Source of the DNA: Bradyrhizobium sp. JYMT SZCCT0428
Lineage (GTDB): Bacteria; Pseudomonadota; Alphaproteobacteria; Rhizobiales; Xanthobacteraceae
Length of the DNA: 64,000 nt
Assembly: GCF_018131075.1 (NCBI RefSeq)
Contig: NZ_JAFCLS010000001.1
Coordinates: forward strand, 186,001 to 250,000
Direction: 5' to 3'
The translations under genes and the position numbers were made by a program. Below, piece after piece: positions 1-7,308 of the stretch (position 1 is the stretch's first letter; every line of letters begins with the position of its first letter). Below the pieces are notes generated by a model. That model saw only the letters and a list, made by a program, of their open reading frames with translations. It ran no database searches and was not told the DNA's origin.

Positions 1-117
1 GGCGACTGGCACAGCATCGAGCAGGCGCGAGAGCGTTTGGCCAGCTCAGTGCGGGCGACGTGCATGCCGGGCTACAAGGTCAGCAACCCAATCACGCAGG
101 CAAATGCGAGCTTCAAA

Positions 118-492
118 ATGCGACAAAGCGACGATCCGCGCGATCGGATAATCGCCGAAATGCAAGAGCGCATGTTTACTCTCGAGAACGCAATTGCAAA
201 CGCTACTAACCGGCCCGAACCCGAGCCGGAGCGCATTGAACATAGCCCGGTGCATGCTGGAGTATTTAACATTCTTGTTGCGCTGCATCGCGGAGAAAAA
301 ATTGAAGCAATCAAGGCCTATCGCGCAGCAACAGGCGCGGGATTAAAGGAAGCGAAGGACTTCATTGAGGCTGTCCAGGATGATCGGAAGATCGACGCCA
401 TTAAGATACATCGGATGGTAACCAAGGCCGGACTCGCGGAGGCGAAAGAAATTGTCGAAGTCCTGCAGCAAGCTTGCGGTGCGCGGACATAA
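118..492 (+). CDS. Small protein with duplicated ribosomal L7/L12 C-terminal-like motif
   Basis: The C-terminal half carries two related segments, EAIKAYRAATGAGLKEAKDF and DAIKIHRMVTKAGLAEAKEI. Each resembles the helix-turn-helix part of the ribosomal protein L7/L12 C-terminal domain (the x-AIK-x(5)-G-LKEAK signature). A charged N-terminus and a Pro/Glu spacer precede them. Ribosomal L7/L12 has its own N-terminal dimerisation domain, which is absent here, so this is a domain relative and not RplL. I chose the ATG at 118; in-frame starts also exist at 37 (TTG) and 64 (ATG), and the frame is open close to the window edge. The function is unknown; binding a translation factor or another protein is only inferred. 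Confidence 0.65.
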   Translation: MRQSDDPRDRIIAEMQERMFTLENAIANATNRPEPEPERIEHSPVHAGVFNILVALHRGEKIEAIKAYRAATGAGLKEAKDFIEAVQDDRKIDAIKIHRMVTKAGLAEAKEIVEVLQQACGART

Positions 493-595
493 GCTCGTAG
501 GGATTGGAGCCGAGGGCGCAATCCGCTGTTTACATACTCAGTTACACCTTCGGCAATCCGCCTCATCGCCACCAACCTTGTTCAGCATACTCCAA

Positions 596-646
596 GGCGG
601 CGGATTACGCCTTGCTAACTAATCCGTCCTACCGCGCTCAAGGATT
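596..646. repeat. Dispersed palindromic repeat (GCGGATTACGCC type)
   Basis: The segment reads as a partly inverted repeat around GGCGGATTACGCC and AATCCGTCCTACCG. A relative lies at about 2015-2065 in this window. Such short intergenic palindromes are typical of Bradyrhizobium genomes. No coding content is evident. The rest of the 492-base gap from 493 to 984 shows only two hairpins and no convincing gene. Confidence 0.5.
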
Positions 647-656
647 ATCGACAATG

Positions 657-686
657 AAAGCCCCGCCGGCGAGAACCGGCGGCTTT
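657..686. other. GC-rich hairpin, possible transcription terminator
   Basis: AAAGCCCCGCCGG at 657-669 pairs imperfectly with CCGGCGGCTTT at 676-686. The A/T ends of the stem would give a short U-run on either strand. It lies about 165 bases beyond the L7/L12-like gene and may end its transcript. Confidence 0.4.
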
Positions 687-934
687 GAAATCAAAGGCTA
701 TAGCTCGTCACAAAGACCTCTTTCATTGTCACTACGAGGAAGTCCTTCTGCCCTTCGCCGGCTTTGCGTCCTCCGGTGACGTTATCCAGTGCTTCGTCGG
801 AGATTTTGTCGCTCGCCTGAACCTGCTCGGTCTTCATTGTCCCGCTCCGTGTTGTGTGGCGCTGTGCGCCGTTGAACTGGAGCGAGTATGCCGGGCGGCG
901 ATCAGGCTTACCGTGACGTGCGTCACAAAGGAAA

Positions 935-958
935 AGCCCCGCCGGTTAGGGCGGGGCT
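935..958 (-). terminator. Rho-independent terminator of the double-glycine peptide gene
   Basis: AGCCCCGCC at 935-943 pairs perfectly with GGCGGGGCT at 950-958. Read on the minus strand, the hairpin is followed by a T-rich run, just after the stop of the small gene at 985-1191. The core from 937 to 960 recurs at 47839-47862. Confidence 0.7.
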
Positions 959-984
959 AAAGCAGCGCTCTTGGCGCGCTGCTC

Positions 985-1191
985 TTATTTTCCGCCCTTG
1001 GGCTTTATGCTGAGACCCTTCAGCGTGCCCTCCGCACCCTCGGTGATCTTGTCGAGGCCCATCCGAATCCCCGTTCCAACAGCAAACGAGCCTACAATGA
1101 CGGCGATATACACAAAGCCGCCAGACACCGCGTCGAGTTCGTTGTCAGTAAGAGCGGGCATCGTGTTCATATGTGAAGAGTGGGTCTGCAT
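985..1191 (-). CDS. Small precursor peptide with double-glycine (bacteriocin-type) leader
   Basis: This is a 68-residue protein. Its N-terminal leader contains LTDNELDAVSGG, the classic double-glycine leader (L-x4-EL-x-x-V-x-GG) cut by C39-peptidase ABC exporters. The region after GG is a hydrophobic stretch (about residues 27-45), then a Gly/Lys-rich tail ending KPKGGK. The ATG at 1191 has a strong GGAGG ribosome site upstream; an inner ATG at 1170 is possible. A strong terminator follows. Leaders of this type are known from class II bacteriocins and related peptides. No C39 exporter or immunity gene is in the window, so the activity is unproven. A second double-glycine peptide lies at 1732-1920. 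Confidence 0.7.
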   Translation of the reverse strand: MQTHSSHMNTMPALTDNELDAVSGGFVYIAVIVGSFAVGTGIRMGLDKITEGAEGTLKGLSIKPKGGK

Positions 1192-1420
1192 GACGAGCCT
1201 CCAGTTTGGTTGGGGTCGGGATCATCCAGACCGTGCTCTTGGCTAGAGCGAGCCCGGGACGGGCGCTGTGAGCAACATCACACTGTCCCGCCTGCGCACC
1301 ATCGGCACACAGGCAGGCTGGCCGCAATGAACCCCGAGCGTCAATGCCGTGGCGACGTTCGATAAGGAGATAGTGCCACGATCGTGTCTTGCTGCCGTCG
1401 TCTGTCCACCACGTCGCTCG

Positions 1421-1534
1421 GGGCGGATAGGCAAGGTCGAGGAGATCGCCGCAGCCGTGGCGTTCTTCGCGTCAAACGACGCGTCCTACATCACCGGCGA
1501 AACGCTGCACGTGACGGGCGGCCTGCACCGACAG
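1421..1534 (+). pseudogene. C-terminal scrap of a short-chain dehydrogenase/reductase
   Basis: The reading frame around residues RIGKVEEIAAAVAFFASNDA and ITGETLHVTGG matches the conserved C-terminal region of classical SDR enzymes (the stretch before the final x-VDGG). The Rossmann GxxxGxG, the Ser/Tyr/Lys catalytic residues and the true C-terminus are missing. The flanking DNA is repeat-like. This is a gene remnant and not a working enzyme. Confidence 0.6.
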
Positions 1535-1556
1535 GCGCGCGTTCATTGCCATATCT

Positions 1557-1684
1557 CGTCATGCCCGGCCTTGTGCCGGGCATCCACGTCTTGGCTTCCA
1601 CTCAGCAAGAAAGACGTGGATGGCCGGGCATAGGCGAGCGGAAGCGACGCCGTCCTACAGACGGCTATGCCCGGCCATGACGAA
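1557..1684. repeat. Dispersed inverted repeat (CGTCATGCCCGG type)
   Basis: The left end TCGTCATGCCCGGCC is mirrored at the right end by CCGGCCATGACGA, and an inner pair CATCCACGTCT/AGACGTGGATG is also present, so the unit folds into a long stem. A relative is at 3517-3608. It occupies the intergenic space between the SDR scrap and the peptide gene at 1732. Confidence 0.65.
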
Positions 1685-1731
1685 AAGCGAGTTCATCCTG
1701 TTGAAGCCGCTTCAGCCCCGGCAGCACACCC

Positions 1732-1920
1732 TTAGGCGACCATCGTCCGGCCGCCGCCGAAGTTGATATTCGCCCACGGCGAATAAAACTGCTTGACCCA
1801 GTTCAGGTACTGGATCTCGCCTTCGATCGCGCGCCGTCCTCCGCTCACCTGGTCGAGTTCGACGACCGACAATTCGACCGTGTCCTGCAGGCTGACGAGT
1901 TCATCCTTCCGCGTCTTCAT
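1732..1920 (-). CDS. Second small precursor peptide with double-glycine leader
   Basis: This 62-residue protein starts at the ATG at 1920, with CGGAGC seven bases upstream. The leader contains LSVVELDQVSGG, a double-glycine processing motif closely matching that of the 985-1191 product. The predicted mature part starts RRAIEG, is aromatic-rich (YLNWVKQFYSPW) and ends in Gly/Arg/Met residues. The two mature peptides are unrelated in sequence although the leaders share spacing, which suggests one shared exporter located elsewhere. Function is not assigned. The frame upstream of 1920 (to 1983) is probably untranslated. Confidence 0.65.
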   Translation of the reverse strand: MKTRKDELVSLQDTVELSVVELDQVSGGRRAIEGEIQYLNWVKQFYSPWANINFGGGRTMVA

Positions 1921-2014
1921 GTTCTGCTCCGTTGGATAAGAAAGAAGGATCATCCTTCGATTCTTCCGGCAGGGTGCGGCCACGGCGGTTGAATTTCAGT
2001 GATTTGAATCACGT

Positions 2015-2065
2015 GCACCCGCAAGGCGGATTTACGCTTCGCTCCAATCCGCCCTACCGCCCTCC
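2015..2065. repeat. Dispersed palindromic repeat
   Basis: GCAAGGCGGATTTACGC followed by AATCCGCCCTACCG forms an inverted repeat related to that at 596-646. It lies between the peptide gene and the membrane protein gene. Confidence 0.45.
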
Positions 2066-2178
2066 TTCGAATTTCGCTTTCGGGATGACGAACTGTGCGG
2101 GGCATCACACCGGGAATCGCGGGTTCAAGGCAGATTGCGGCGGTAGAGACAATCTCGAACATGGGCTTGCCACGACCA

Positions 2179-2613
2179 ATGTCAGAACCGCGCAGGAAAT
2201 CGATTGCCATGCGCGTTGCGAAGGTTTTCCTTGGCAACGATCAGCCCGCGTTCATTGCCGCCGCGGCTGGAGCATCAATTGCCTGGGGCATCCTGATGGC
2301 TTGCCAGACCAGCTATCTCGGCCCTCGTCCGGCCCCGCCGCTTTGGCAGGCGATCGGAAGCGGGATCGCGGTCGGCATGTTTCTGATGCCGTTCTTTTTC
2401 ATGGGGATTTCCCGGGCAATCGGGTTCATGTCGCATTGGGCGGCCCTCGTCCTCATGAGCGCCGCATTCTATTTTCCCCTTGTTCTGGTGCACATGAGAG
2501 CACTCCAGCTCCCCTCCTTCGCATTCATGGCCGTAAGCGTCGCCTATGCAGCTGCGGCCATCCTCGTGGCCAGACGGATCGTGAAATGGCACCGCCGCGC
2601 GTCCGTGCAATGA
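2179..2613 (+). CDS. Predicted four-helix membrane protein, unknown function
   Basis: The product has four hydrophobic segments: PAFIAAAAGASIAWGILMA, the stretch from AIGSGIAVGMFLMPFF, AALVLMSAAFYFPLVLVH, and FMAVSVAYAAAAILVA. A short basic C-terminus, KWHRRASVQ, follows. It is about 144 residues if the ATG at 2179 is used; ATGs at 2161 and 2209 are alternatives, and the last has AGGAAA upstream. I recognise no family motif. It is an orphan between repeats, and its neighbours give no functional clue. Confidence 0.55.
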   Translation: MSEPRRKSIAMRVAKVFLGNDQPAFIAAAAGASIAWGILMACQTSYLGPRPAPPLWQAIGSGIAVGMFLMPFFFMGISRAIGFMSHWAALVLMSAAFYFPLVLVHMRALQLPSFAFMAVSVAYAAAAILVARRIVKWHRRASVQ

Positions 2614-2879
2614 CCGCCGCGGCGCCGTAGCCGAGGGGTTCATTTGCTTTTTCGGATTGCAGCAAGCGCACCCGTAGAGCTAAGCGTTTGAATCGGGTTC
2701 GCTGCCGCACGATCATTGCCATGATCAGGTGGCCCGACGCGCAACGCTGCGTCCCCACCACACGCCGGGCCAGTCAAACCAATGCGGGGTTGAGGGGCGC
2801 CGGTTTGACCGAATCGTTCATAGCTGAACTTCGTGGCAGAAACCGGCCGGCGCGTGATGGTTGACGGTTAGCGACGCGA
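2614..2879. other. Intergenic DNA without recognised gene
   Basis: Short open frames on both strands have no domain signature and no supported start. It merges downstream into a block of dispersed repeats up to 3608. Confidence 0.4.
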
Positions 2880-3060
2880 ACGCGATGAACGAGCGTAGCG
2901 AAGCAATCCATATTTCCCCAATCCGAGGCATGGATTGCTTCGCGGAGCCTGTCATCGGGCGCGCATTCGCGCGACCCGTTGGCTCGCAATGACGACGTAG
3001 AGACAGCGGTGCGACAAATTAACCCGACGGGCAAAATTCCGCTTTCCTCGTCGGGCAAAT
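2880..3060. repeat. Composite dispersed repeat (GCAATCCAT palindrome plus CGACGGGCAAA segment)
   Basis: GCGAAGCAATCCAT is mirrored by ATGGATTGCTTCGC about 40 bases later. It is followed by GGCTCGCAATGACG and then by two copies of the CGACGGGCAAA/CGTCGGGCAAAT type. From memory these modules are common multi-copy intergenic sequences in Bradyrhizobium; copy number cannot be measured here. Confidence 0.5.
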
Positions 3061-3089
3061 CATCTCTACGAGTTTGCGTTATCCCGTCC

Positions 3090-3425
3090 CACTCAGAGGG
3101 GCGTCGGCCGTCGTCACGACGAGGGGCGGGTTGCGATGGACGTAACAGTTGCGATTGACGGTCGCGGCTGAAGCGTACGGCGAAAGCGTGTGGTCCTGGC
3201 GCCCGTAACAGCGTTAAGCCTTAAGGGAGCTAACGCTTCCGAGGGGCGACGGTGGCAATAGAGGCCGTCTCACCGGGGAGAGCGCGTCATAAGCCGTAAA
3301 GCCATTGCGCAGGGAAGGCTGGGTGTTCTCCGCTGCCCTGTATGCTCGTGTGCAGCCTACTTAGCACAATTCGCACACGAGACCGCGGGTGCAGCGCGCA
3401 CCCGGTCTTCCCTGCGCCCTCTCTT
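3090..3425. repeat. Long structured dispersed element with multibranch fold
   Basis: About 335 bases without a gene. The 3' part can fold as a closed multibranch structure. GCGCAGGGAAG at 3307-3317 pairs perfectly with CTTCCCTGCGC at 3407-3417. Inside it, CTCGTGTGC at 3345-3353 pairs with GCACACGAG at 3373-3381, and GGGTGC at 3387-3392 pairs with GCACCC at 3398-3403. I recall very similar elements repeated in Bradyrhizobium and Rhodopseudomonas relatives, often mis-annotated as short hypothetical genes. Whether it is transcribed is unknown. Confidence 0.6.
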
Positions 3426-3516
3426 TGGAGGGCAAGGAAGTTACTTGCAAACCTCGGGCGCAATGCGTCGCGAGAATGCGAAGGTGCGTTTGAGCAAGAT
3501 GACGCCGCAGTTACAA

Positions 3517-3608
3517 CTCGTCATGCCCGGGCTTGACCCGGGCATCCATCAATCTTCGCAAGAACATTTTCTGAGGCGATGGATTGCCGGGTCAAGCCCG
3601 GCAATGAC
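3517..3608. repeat. Dispersed inverted repeat (CGTCATGCCCGG type), second copy
   Basis: CTCGTCATGCCCGGGCTTGA at the left is mirrored by CGGGTCAAGCCCGGCAATGA at the right, with ATCCATC and GATGGAT inside. It is a relative of 1557-1684 and abuts the 3' end of the mpg gene. Confidence 0.65.
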
Positions 3609-3619
3609 AAGCAAGCGTC

Positions 3620-4225
3620 TCAAAACGCCTTGCTCAAAAAGCGCGAGCCCTTCAGCCCGTACCGCCAGGGAAAATCCACCGCCTTAGTGATGCCGATGCG
3701 AATGCCGGTGACGATTTCCGCGTCACCAATCCGCGCATGCAGCGCGATCGGCGGCGCATCGAGCGGCAGTTCGCTGTGCTTGATCGTGATCCCAAGCGCC
3801 TCGCACAGTTTGCCGGGGCCCGAGCACAGCGCGCGCTCGTCATGCAGGCCGCGGCGGCGGCGCATTGCCGGAATGCCGTGGGTCGGCTGCAACGCGCGGA
3901 TCAGCACCGCGCTGGCCGAGCCTTCCTTTTCGCAGACGAAATTGACGCACCAGTGAATGCCGTAGGAGCGATAGACGTAGGAAAAACCGGGCGGACCGAA
4001 CATCACGAGGTTCCGCGGTGTCGGGCCCCGGTACGAATGTGCAGCCGGATCGGTGTGATGATAGGCCTCGACCTCGACGATGATGCCGCCGACGCCGTCG
4101 ACCAGCAGCGTCGTCCCGATCAGGTCGGGCGCCACCTCATGCACGCTGCGGGCAAAAAACGTGCGTTTCAGGGCCTTGCCGAGGCGAGGGGCCTTGGTTT
4201 CGGCCGGTTGGGGCTTTTGAACCAT
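3620..4225 (-). CDS. mpg: DNA-3-methyladenine glycosylase (AAG/MPG family)
   Basis: This base-excision repair enzyme of the AAG fold removes alkylated purines from DNA. Family signatures are [18 protein letters not shown], with the catalytic Glu followed by a conserved His/Arg segment, then [20 protein letters not shown] and ALQPTHG. It is 201 residues from the ATG at 4225, normal for bacterial members; a TTG at 4297 would add 24 residues without family similarity. It is divergent from lipA, with a 155-base intergenic space that must hold both promoters. Confidence 0.9.
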   Translation of the reverse strand: MVQKPQPAETKAPRLGKALKRTFFARSVHEVAPDLIGTTLLVDGVGGIIVEVEAYHHTDPAAHSYRGPTPRNLVMFGPPGFSYVYRSYGIHWCVNFVCEKEGSASAVLIRALQPTHGIPAMRRRRGLHDERALCSGPGKLCEALGITIKHSELPLDAPPIALHARIGDAEIVTGIRIGITKAVDFPWRYGLKGSRFLSKAF

Positions 4226-4380
4226 TTTGAGGCGAGAATCAGCGGGAACAGGAGGAAAGCTCCCAATATGGTGCCTGCCTCTGCTAGGTTTCCGCAACCC
4301 CAGCTACAGCCTTCCGCAACGAGGTTGCGGCGCAACGCGACACGGATTAGCTAAAGTCTCCAGGAATATTCAGGCTCCAA

Positions 4381-5340
4381 ATGGTCGTTCTCGTCGATAC
4401 CGTCTCATCCAACCAGGTTCGCCCGCGCCACCCCGAAAAGGTGAACCGGCCGGATGCGCTGTCGCCGCCGAAGCCGGACTGGATCAGGGTGCGCGCGCCG
4501 AATACCCGCGGCTACGCCGACACCCGAAAGATCGTCAAGGAAAACGGCCTCGTCACGGTGTGCGAGGAGGCCGGTTGCCCGAATATCGGCGAGTGCTGGG
4601 ACAAGAAGCACGCCACCTTCATGATCATGGGGGACACCTGCACGCGGGCCTGCGCGTTCTGCAACGTCAAGACCGGGATGCCCGGCGCGCTCGATGCCGC
4701 CGAGCCGGAACATGTCGCGGAGGCCACCTTCAAGCTCGGGCTCGCCCATATCGTCGTGACATCAGTCGATCGCGACGATCTCGCCGATGGCGGCGCCGAG
4801 CATTTTGCGCAAACCATCCGCGCGATCCGCGCCCGCTGCCCGACCACGACCATCGAGATCCTGACGCCCGACTTCCTGCGCAAGGAAGGCGCGCTGGAGA
4901 TCGCGGCGGCCGCAAAGCCCGATGTGTTCAACCACAATCTGGAAACCGTGCCGTCGCGCTATCTCACGGTGCGGCCGGGCGCCCGCTACTTCCATTCGAT
5001 CCGGCTGCTGCAGCGGGTCAAGGAAATCGATCCGACCATCTTCACCAAGTCCGGCATCATGGTGGGCCTTGGCGAGGAACGCCACGAGGTGCTGCAGGTG
5101 ATGGACGATCTGCGCTCGGCGGATGTCGACTTCCTCACCATCGGGCAATATCTGCAGCCGACCCGCAAGCACCACGCGGTGATGCGCTACGTCACCCCGG
5201 ACGAGTTCGCGGGCTACGAGAAGGTTGCCTACACCAAGGGGTTCCTGATGGTGTCGGCGAGCCCGCTGACCCGCTCCTCACATCATGCTGGCGATGATTT
5301 CGCCAAGCTGCAGGCGGCGCGCGCGGCGCGATCCCGCTGA
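4381..5340 (+). CDS. lipA: Lipoyl synthase, radical SAM
   Basis: LipA inserts two sulfurs into octanoyl groups on lipoyl domains of the 2-oxoacid dehydrogenases and the glycine cleavage H protein. The N-terminal auxiliary cluster motif [12 protein letters not shown] and the radical-SAM motif CTRACAFC are both intact. The downstream blocks [12 protein letters not shown] and SASPLTRSS are typical. It is 319 residues, the usual length. The ATG at 4381 has AGG upstream. It starts a plus-strand run with the kinase-like and ratA genes. Confidence 0.97.
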   Translation: MVVLVDTVSSNQVRPRHPEKVNRPDALSPPKPDWIRVRAPNTRGYADTRKIVKENGLVTVCEEAGCPNIGECWDKKHATFMIMGDTCTRACAFCNVKTGMPGALDAAEPEHVAEATFKLGLAHIVVTSVDRDDLADGGAEHFAQTIRAIRARCPTTTIEILTPDFLRKEGALEIAAAAKPDVFNHNLETVPSRYLTVRPGARYFHSIRLLQRVKEIDPTIFTKSGIMVGLGEERHEVLQVMDDLRSADVDFLTIGQYLQPTRKHHAVMRYVTPDEFAGYEKVAYTKGFLMVSASPLTRSSHHAGDDFAKLQAARAARSR

Positions 5341-5356
5341 TTCCGGGCGTGGTGTT

Positions 5357-5893
5357 ATGGATCGAATTCTTGTCATGGGCTCGCCCGGATCGGGCAAGTC
5401 GACGTTTGCGCGTCGGCTATCTCAAATCACCGGCATCCCGGTCGTGTCGCTGGATGCGCTCTATTGGAAGCCGGGCTGGAAGCCGTCGGACGCCACCGAG
5501 TTTGAAGCACGCGTCACCGAGGCGGTGCGCCTGCCTCGCTGGATCATCGACGGCGATTATATCTGGTGGGCCGGTGATGTCAGGCGCAGCGTTGCCGATG
5601 CCGTCATCTGGTTTGACCTGCCAAGGCGAAGCTGCATGGTCGGCCTCATGAGCAGGATCGCCACGAGCTATGGACGCGTGCGGCCAGAGATGGCGGAGGG
5701 CTGTCCGGAACGGATCAACGTCGAGTTCTTGCGCTACGTCTGGACATATCGACGGGAGCAAAGGCCGAAATTGCTGCAATATCTAGAGGGACTTCGAGCT
5801 GATCAATTCCTGATCTGCTTTACCGACAGGGCGCAGGCACACCGGTATCTGGCGAGTTTTGGACGGCGGGAAGGCGCGGAGGGCGTGCACTGA
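5357..5893 (+). CDS. P-loop adenylate-kinase-like protein (topology modulation/FlaR type)
   Basis: A Walker A motif, GSPGSGKST, stands at residues 8-16, followed by VVSLDALYWKPGW and a C-terminal kinase-like helical region. This matches the small nucleoside-kinase-like family often named topology modulation protein or FlaR. The nucleotide partner and substrate are unknown. The ATG at 5357 was chosen because the P-loop follows immediately, as usual in the family; the upstream frame runs into lipA. The stop TGA at 5891-5893 overlaps the ATG of the next gene by one base, so translation is probably coupled. It lies between lipA and ratA, two genes that are commonly close neighbours. Confidence 0.75.
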   Translation: MDRILVMGSPGSGKSTFARRLSQITGIPVVSLDALYWKPGWKPSDATEFEARVTEAVRLPRWIIDGDYIWWAGDVRRSVADAVIWFDLPRRSCMVGLMSRIATSYGRVRPEMAEGCPERINVEFLRYVWTYRREQRPKLLQYLEGLRADQFLICFTDRAQAHRYLASFGRREGAEGVH

Positions 5894-6351
5894 TGCCGCG
5901 CTTTTCAAGCAAGCGGCGGGTACGTCACACCGCCCAGCAGATGTTCGATCTGGTCGCCGACGTCGAGCGCTATCCGGAATTCGTGCCGTTGTGCCATTCG
6001 CTCAAAATTCGTCAGCGCACGGCGCAGCCTGACGGCACCGAGATCGTGGTCGCCGACATGACGGTGTCGTTCAAGCTGGTGCGGGAATCCTTCACCAGCC
6101 GGGTGACGCTGGACCGTCCCAATCTGAAGATCCTGGTGGAGTATTTGAAGGGGCCGTTCAGCAATCTGGAAAACCGCTGGAACTTCGAGCCCAAATCCGA
6201 AACCGATTGCGATGTCGGATTCTTCCTCTCCTACGAATTCAAGAGCCGGATGCTGGCGATGCTGATGGGCACGATGTTCGATACAGCGTTCCACCGCTTT
6301 GCCGCGGCGTTCGAAAAGCGGGCGGATGTGGTTTATGGAAAGCGGGCGTGA
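5893..6351 (+). CDS. RatA/COQ10-type polyketide cyclase-like START-domain protein
   Basis: At 152 residues this is a single SRPBCC/START fold: RRVRHTAQQMFDLVADVERYP at the start, then EFVPLC, and FLSYEFKSRMLAMLMG near the C-terminus. The family includes mitochondrial COQ10 (a ubiquinone-binding protein) and bacterial RatA. In alphaproteobacteria it is usually next to lipA and probably acts in quinone handling, not as a toxin; this role is inferred. It overlaps the upstream gene by one base and is followed after one base by the oxidoreductase gene. Confidence 0.85.
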   Translation: MPRFSSKRRVRHTAQQMFDLVADVERYPEFVPLCHSLKIRQRTAQPDGTEIVVADMTVSFKLVRESFTSRVTLDRPNLKILVEYLKGPFSNLENRWNFEPKSETDCDVGFFLSYEFKSRMLAMLMGTMFDTAFHRFAAAFEKRADVVYGKRA

Positions 6352-6352
6352 C

Positions 6353-7273
6353 ATGACGACATTGGAACGCGTCGGCTTCATTGGTCTCGGCGGAATGGGG
6401 CGCGGGCTCGTCAAGAACCTCCTCGCCAAAGGCGTCGCCGTCACGGCGTACGATTTGAACCCTGAGGCGGTGGCCATTGCCAAATCCCAGGGCGCGACGG
6501 CGCCGGGCAGTGTTCGCGACATCGGCGAATGCCGCATCATCATGATTTGCGTCAATGCAGCCGAGGACGTCGAGGCGCTGCTGACGGGGCCCGACGGACT
6601 GCTCGCCCGCCCGGCGCCGAACTTCGTCGTCGTCGATCACACCACCGGCAGTCCGCAAATGGTCGATAAACTTGATCGGCTGGTCCGCGCCGCCGGCGGG
6701 CGCTATGCCGAGGCGCCGATGACGCGCACCCCGAAGCACGCGGACGCCGGCAAGGTCAACGTGCTCTATGGCGGGGAGGCCGATTTGCTCGGCGAGCTCA
6801 GGCCCTATTTCGAGCGCTATGCGGAGAACATCTTCCACATCGGCCCGCTCGGCCACGCCATCCGTCTCAAGCTGATCCACAACTACATCGCCTTTGCCAA
6901 CGTTGCGGCGTGGTGCGAGGGATTTGCGCTGGCGGCAAAGGACGGCCTCGACCTCAAGCAACTGATCACCATCATCTCGGCCGCCGGCGGCAAGAGCGGC
7001 ATGCTCGACCTCCATGGCCAGGCGACGCTCGATGGCGACTTTACCCCGCTGATGTCGCTGGCGAACGCCCGCAAGGACGTGCGCTATTACGCGCGCTGGC
7101 TGGAAGACGCCGGATTGCCGGGCTTCATGGCCGATGCCGTGCACCAGACCTACCGGCAGGCCGCCTTGCTCGGCCATGACGGCGAGTCCTGCACCGCCGT
7201 GATCAAGGCCTACGAGGCCGTCACCGGTGTCGAGGCCCGCATCCGGCCGCAAGATCGAAATCAGGGCGGTTGA
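6353..7273 (+). CDS. NAD(P)-dependent oxidoreductase of the 3-hydroxyisobutyrate dehydrogenase family
   Basis: The N-terminal Rossmann fold starts with VGFIGLGGMGRGL, the beta-hydroxyacid dehydrogenase signature. DHTTGSPQ corresponds to the substrate-binding loop. The catalytic Lys sits in HAIRLKLIHNY, in the family's GxxxKxxxN context. It is 306 residues from the ATG at 6353. Family members reduce small semialdehydes or oxidise beta-hydroxyacids; the exact substrate cannot be read. It lies 35 bases upstream of a ThDP enzyme gene, so the two may act in one pathway, with carboligation or decarboxylation followed by reduction (inference). Confidence 0.85.
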   Translation: MTTLERVGFIGLGGMGRGLVKNLLAKGVAVTAYDLNPEAVAIAKSQGATAPGSVRDIGECRIIMICVNAAEDVEALLTGPDGLLARPAPNFVVVDHTTGSPQMVDKLDRLVRAAGGRYAEAPMTRTPKHADAGKVNVLYGGEADLLGELRPYFERYAENIFHIGPLGHAIRLKLIHNYIAFANVAAWCEGFALAAKDGLDLKQLITIISAAGGKSGMLDLHGQATLDGDFTPLMSLANARKDVRYYARWLEDAGLPGFMADAVHQTYRQAALLGHDGESCTAVIKAYEAVTGVEARIRPQDRNQGG

Positions 7274-7308
7274 ATGCTATACGATTTGCGGAACGGAAGG
7301 ACCAAGTG

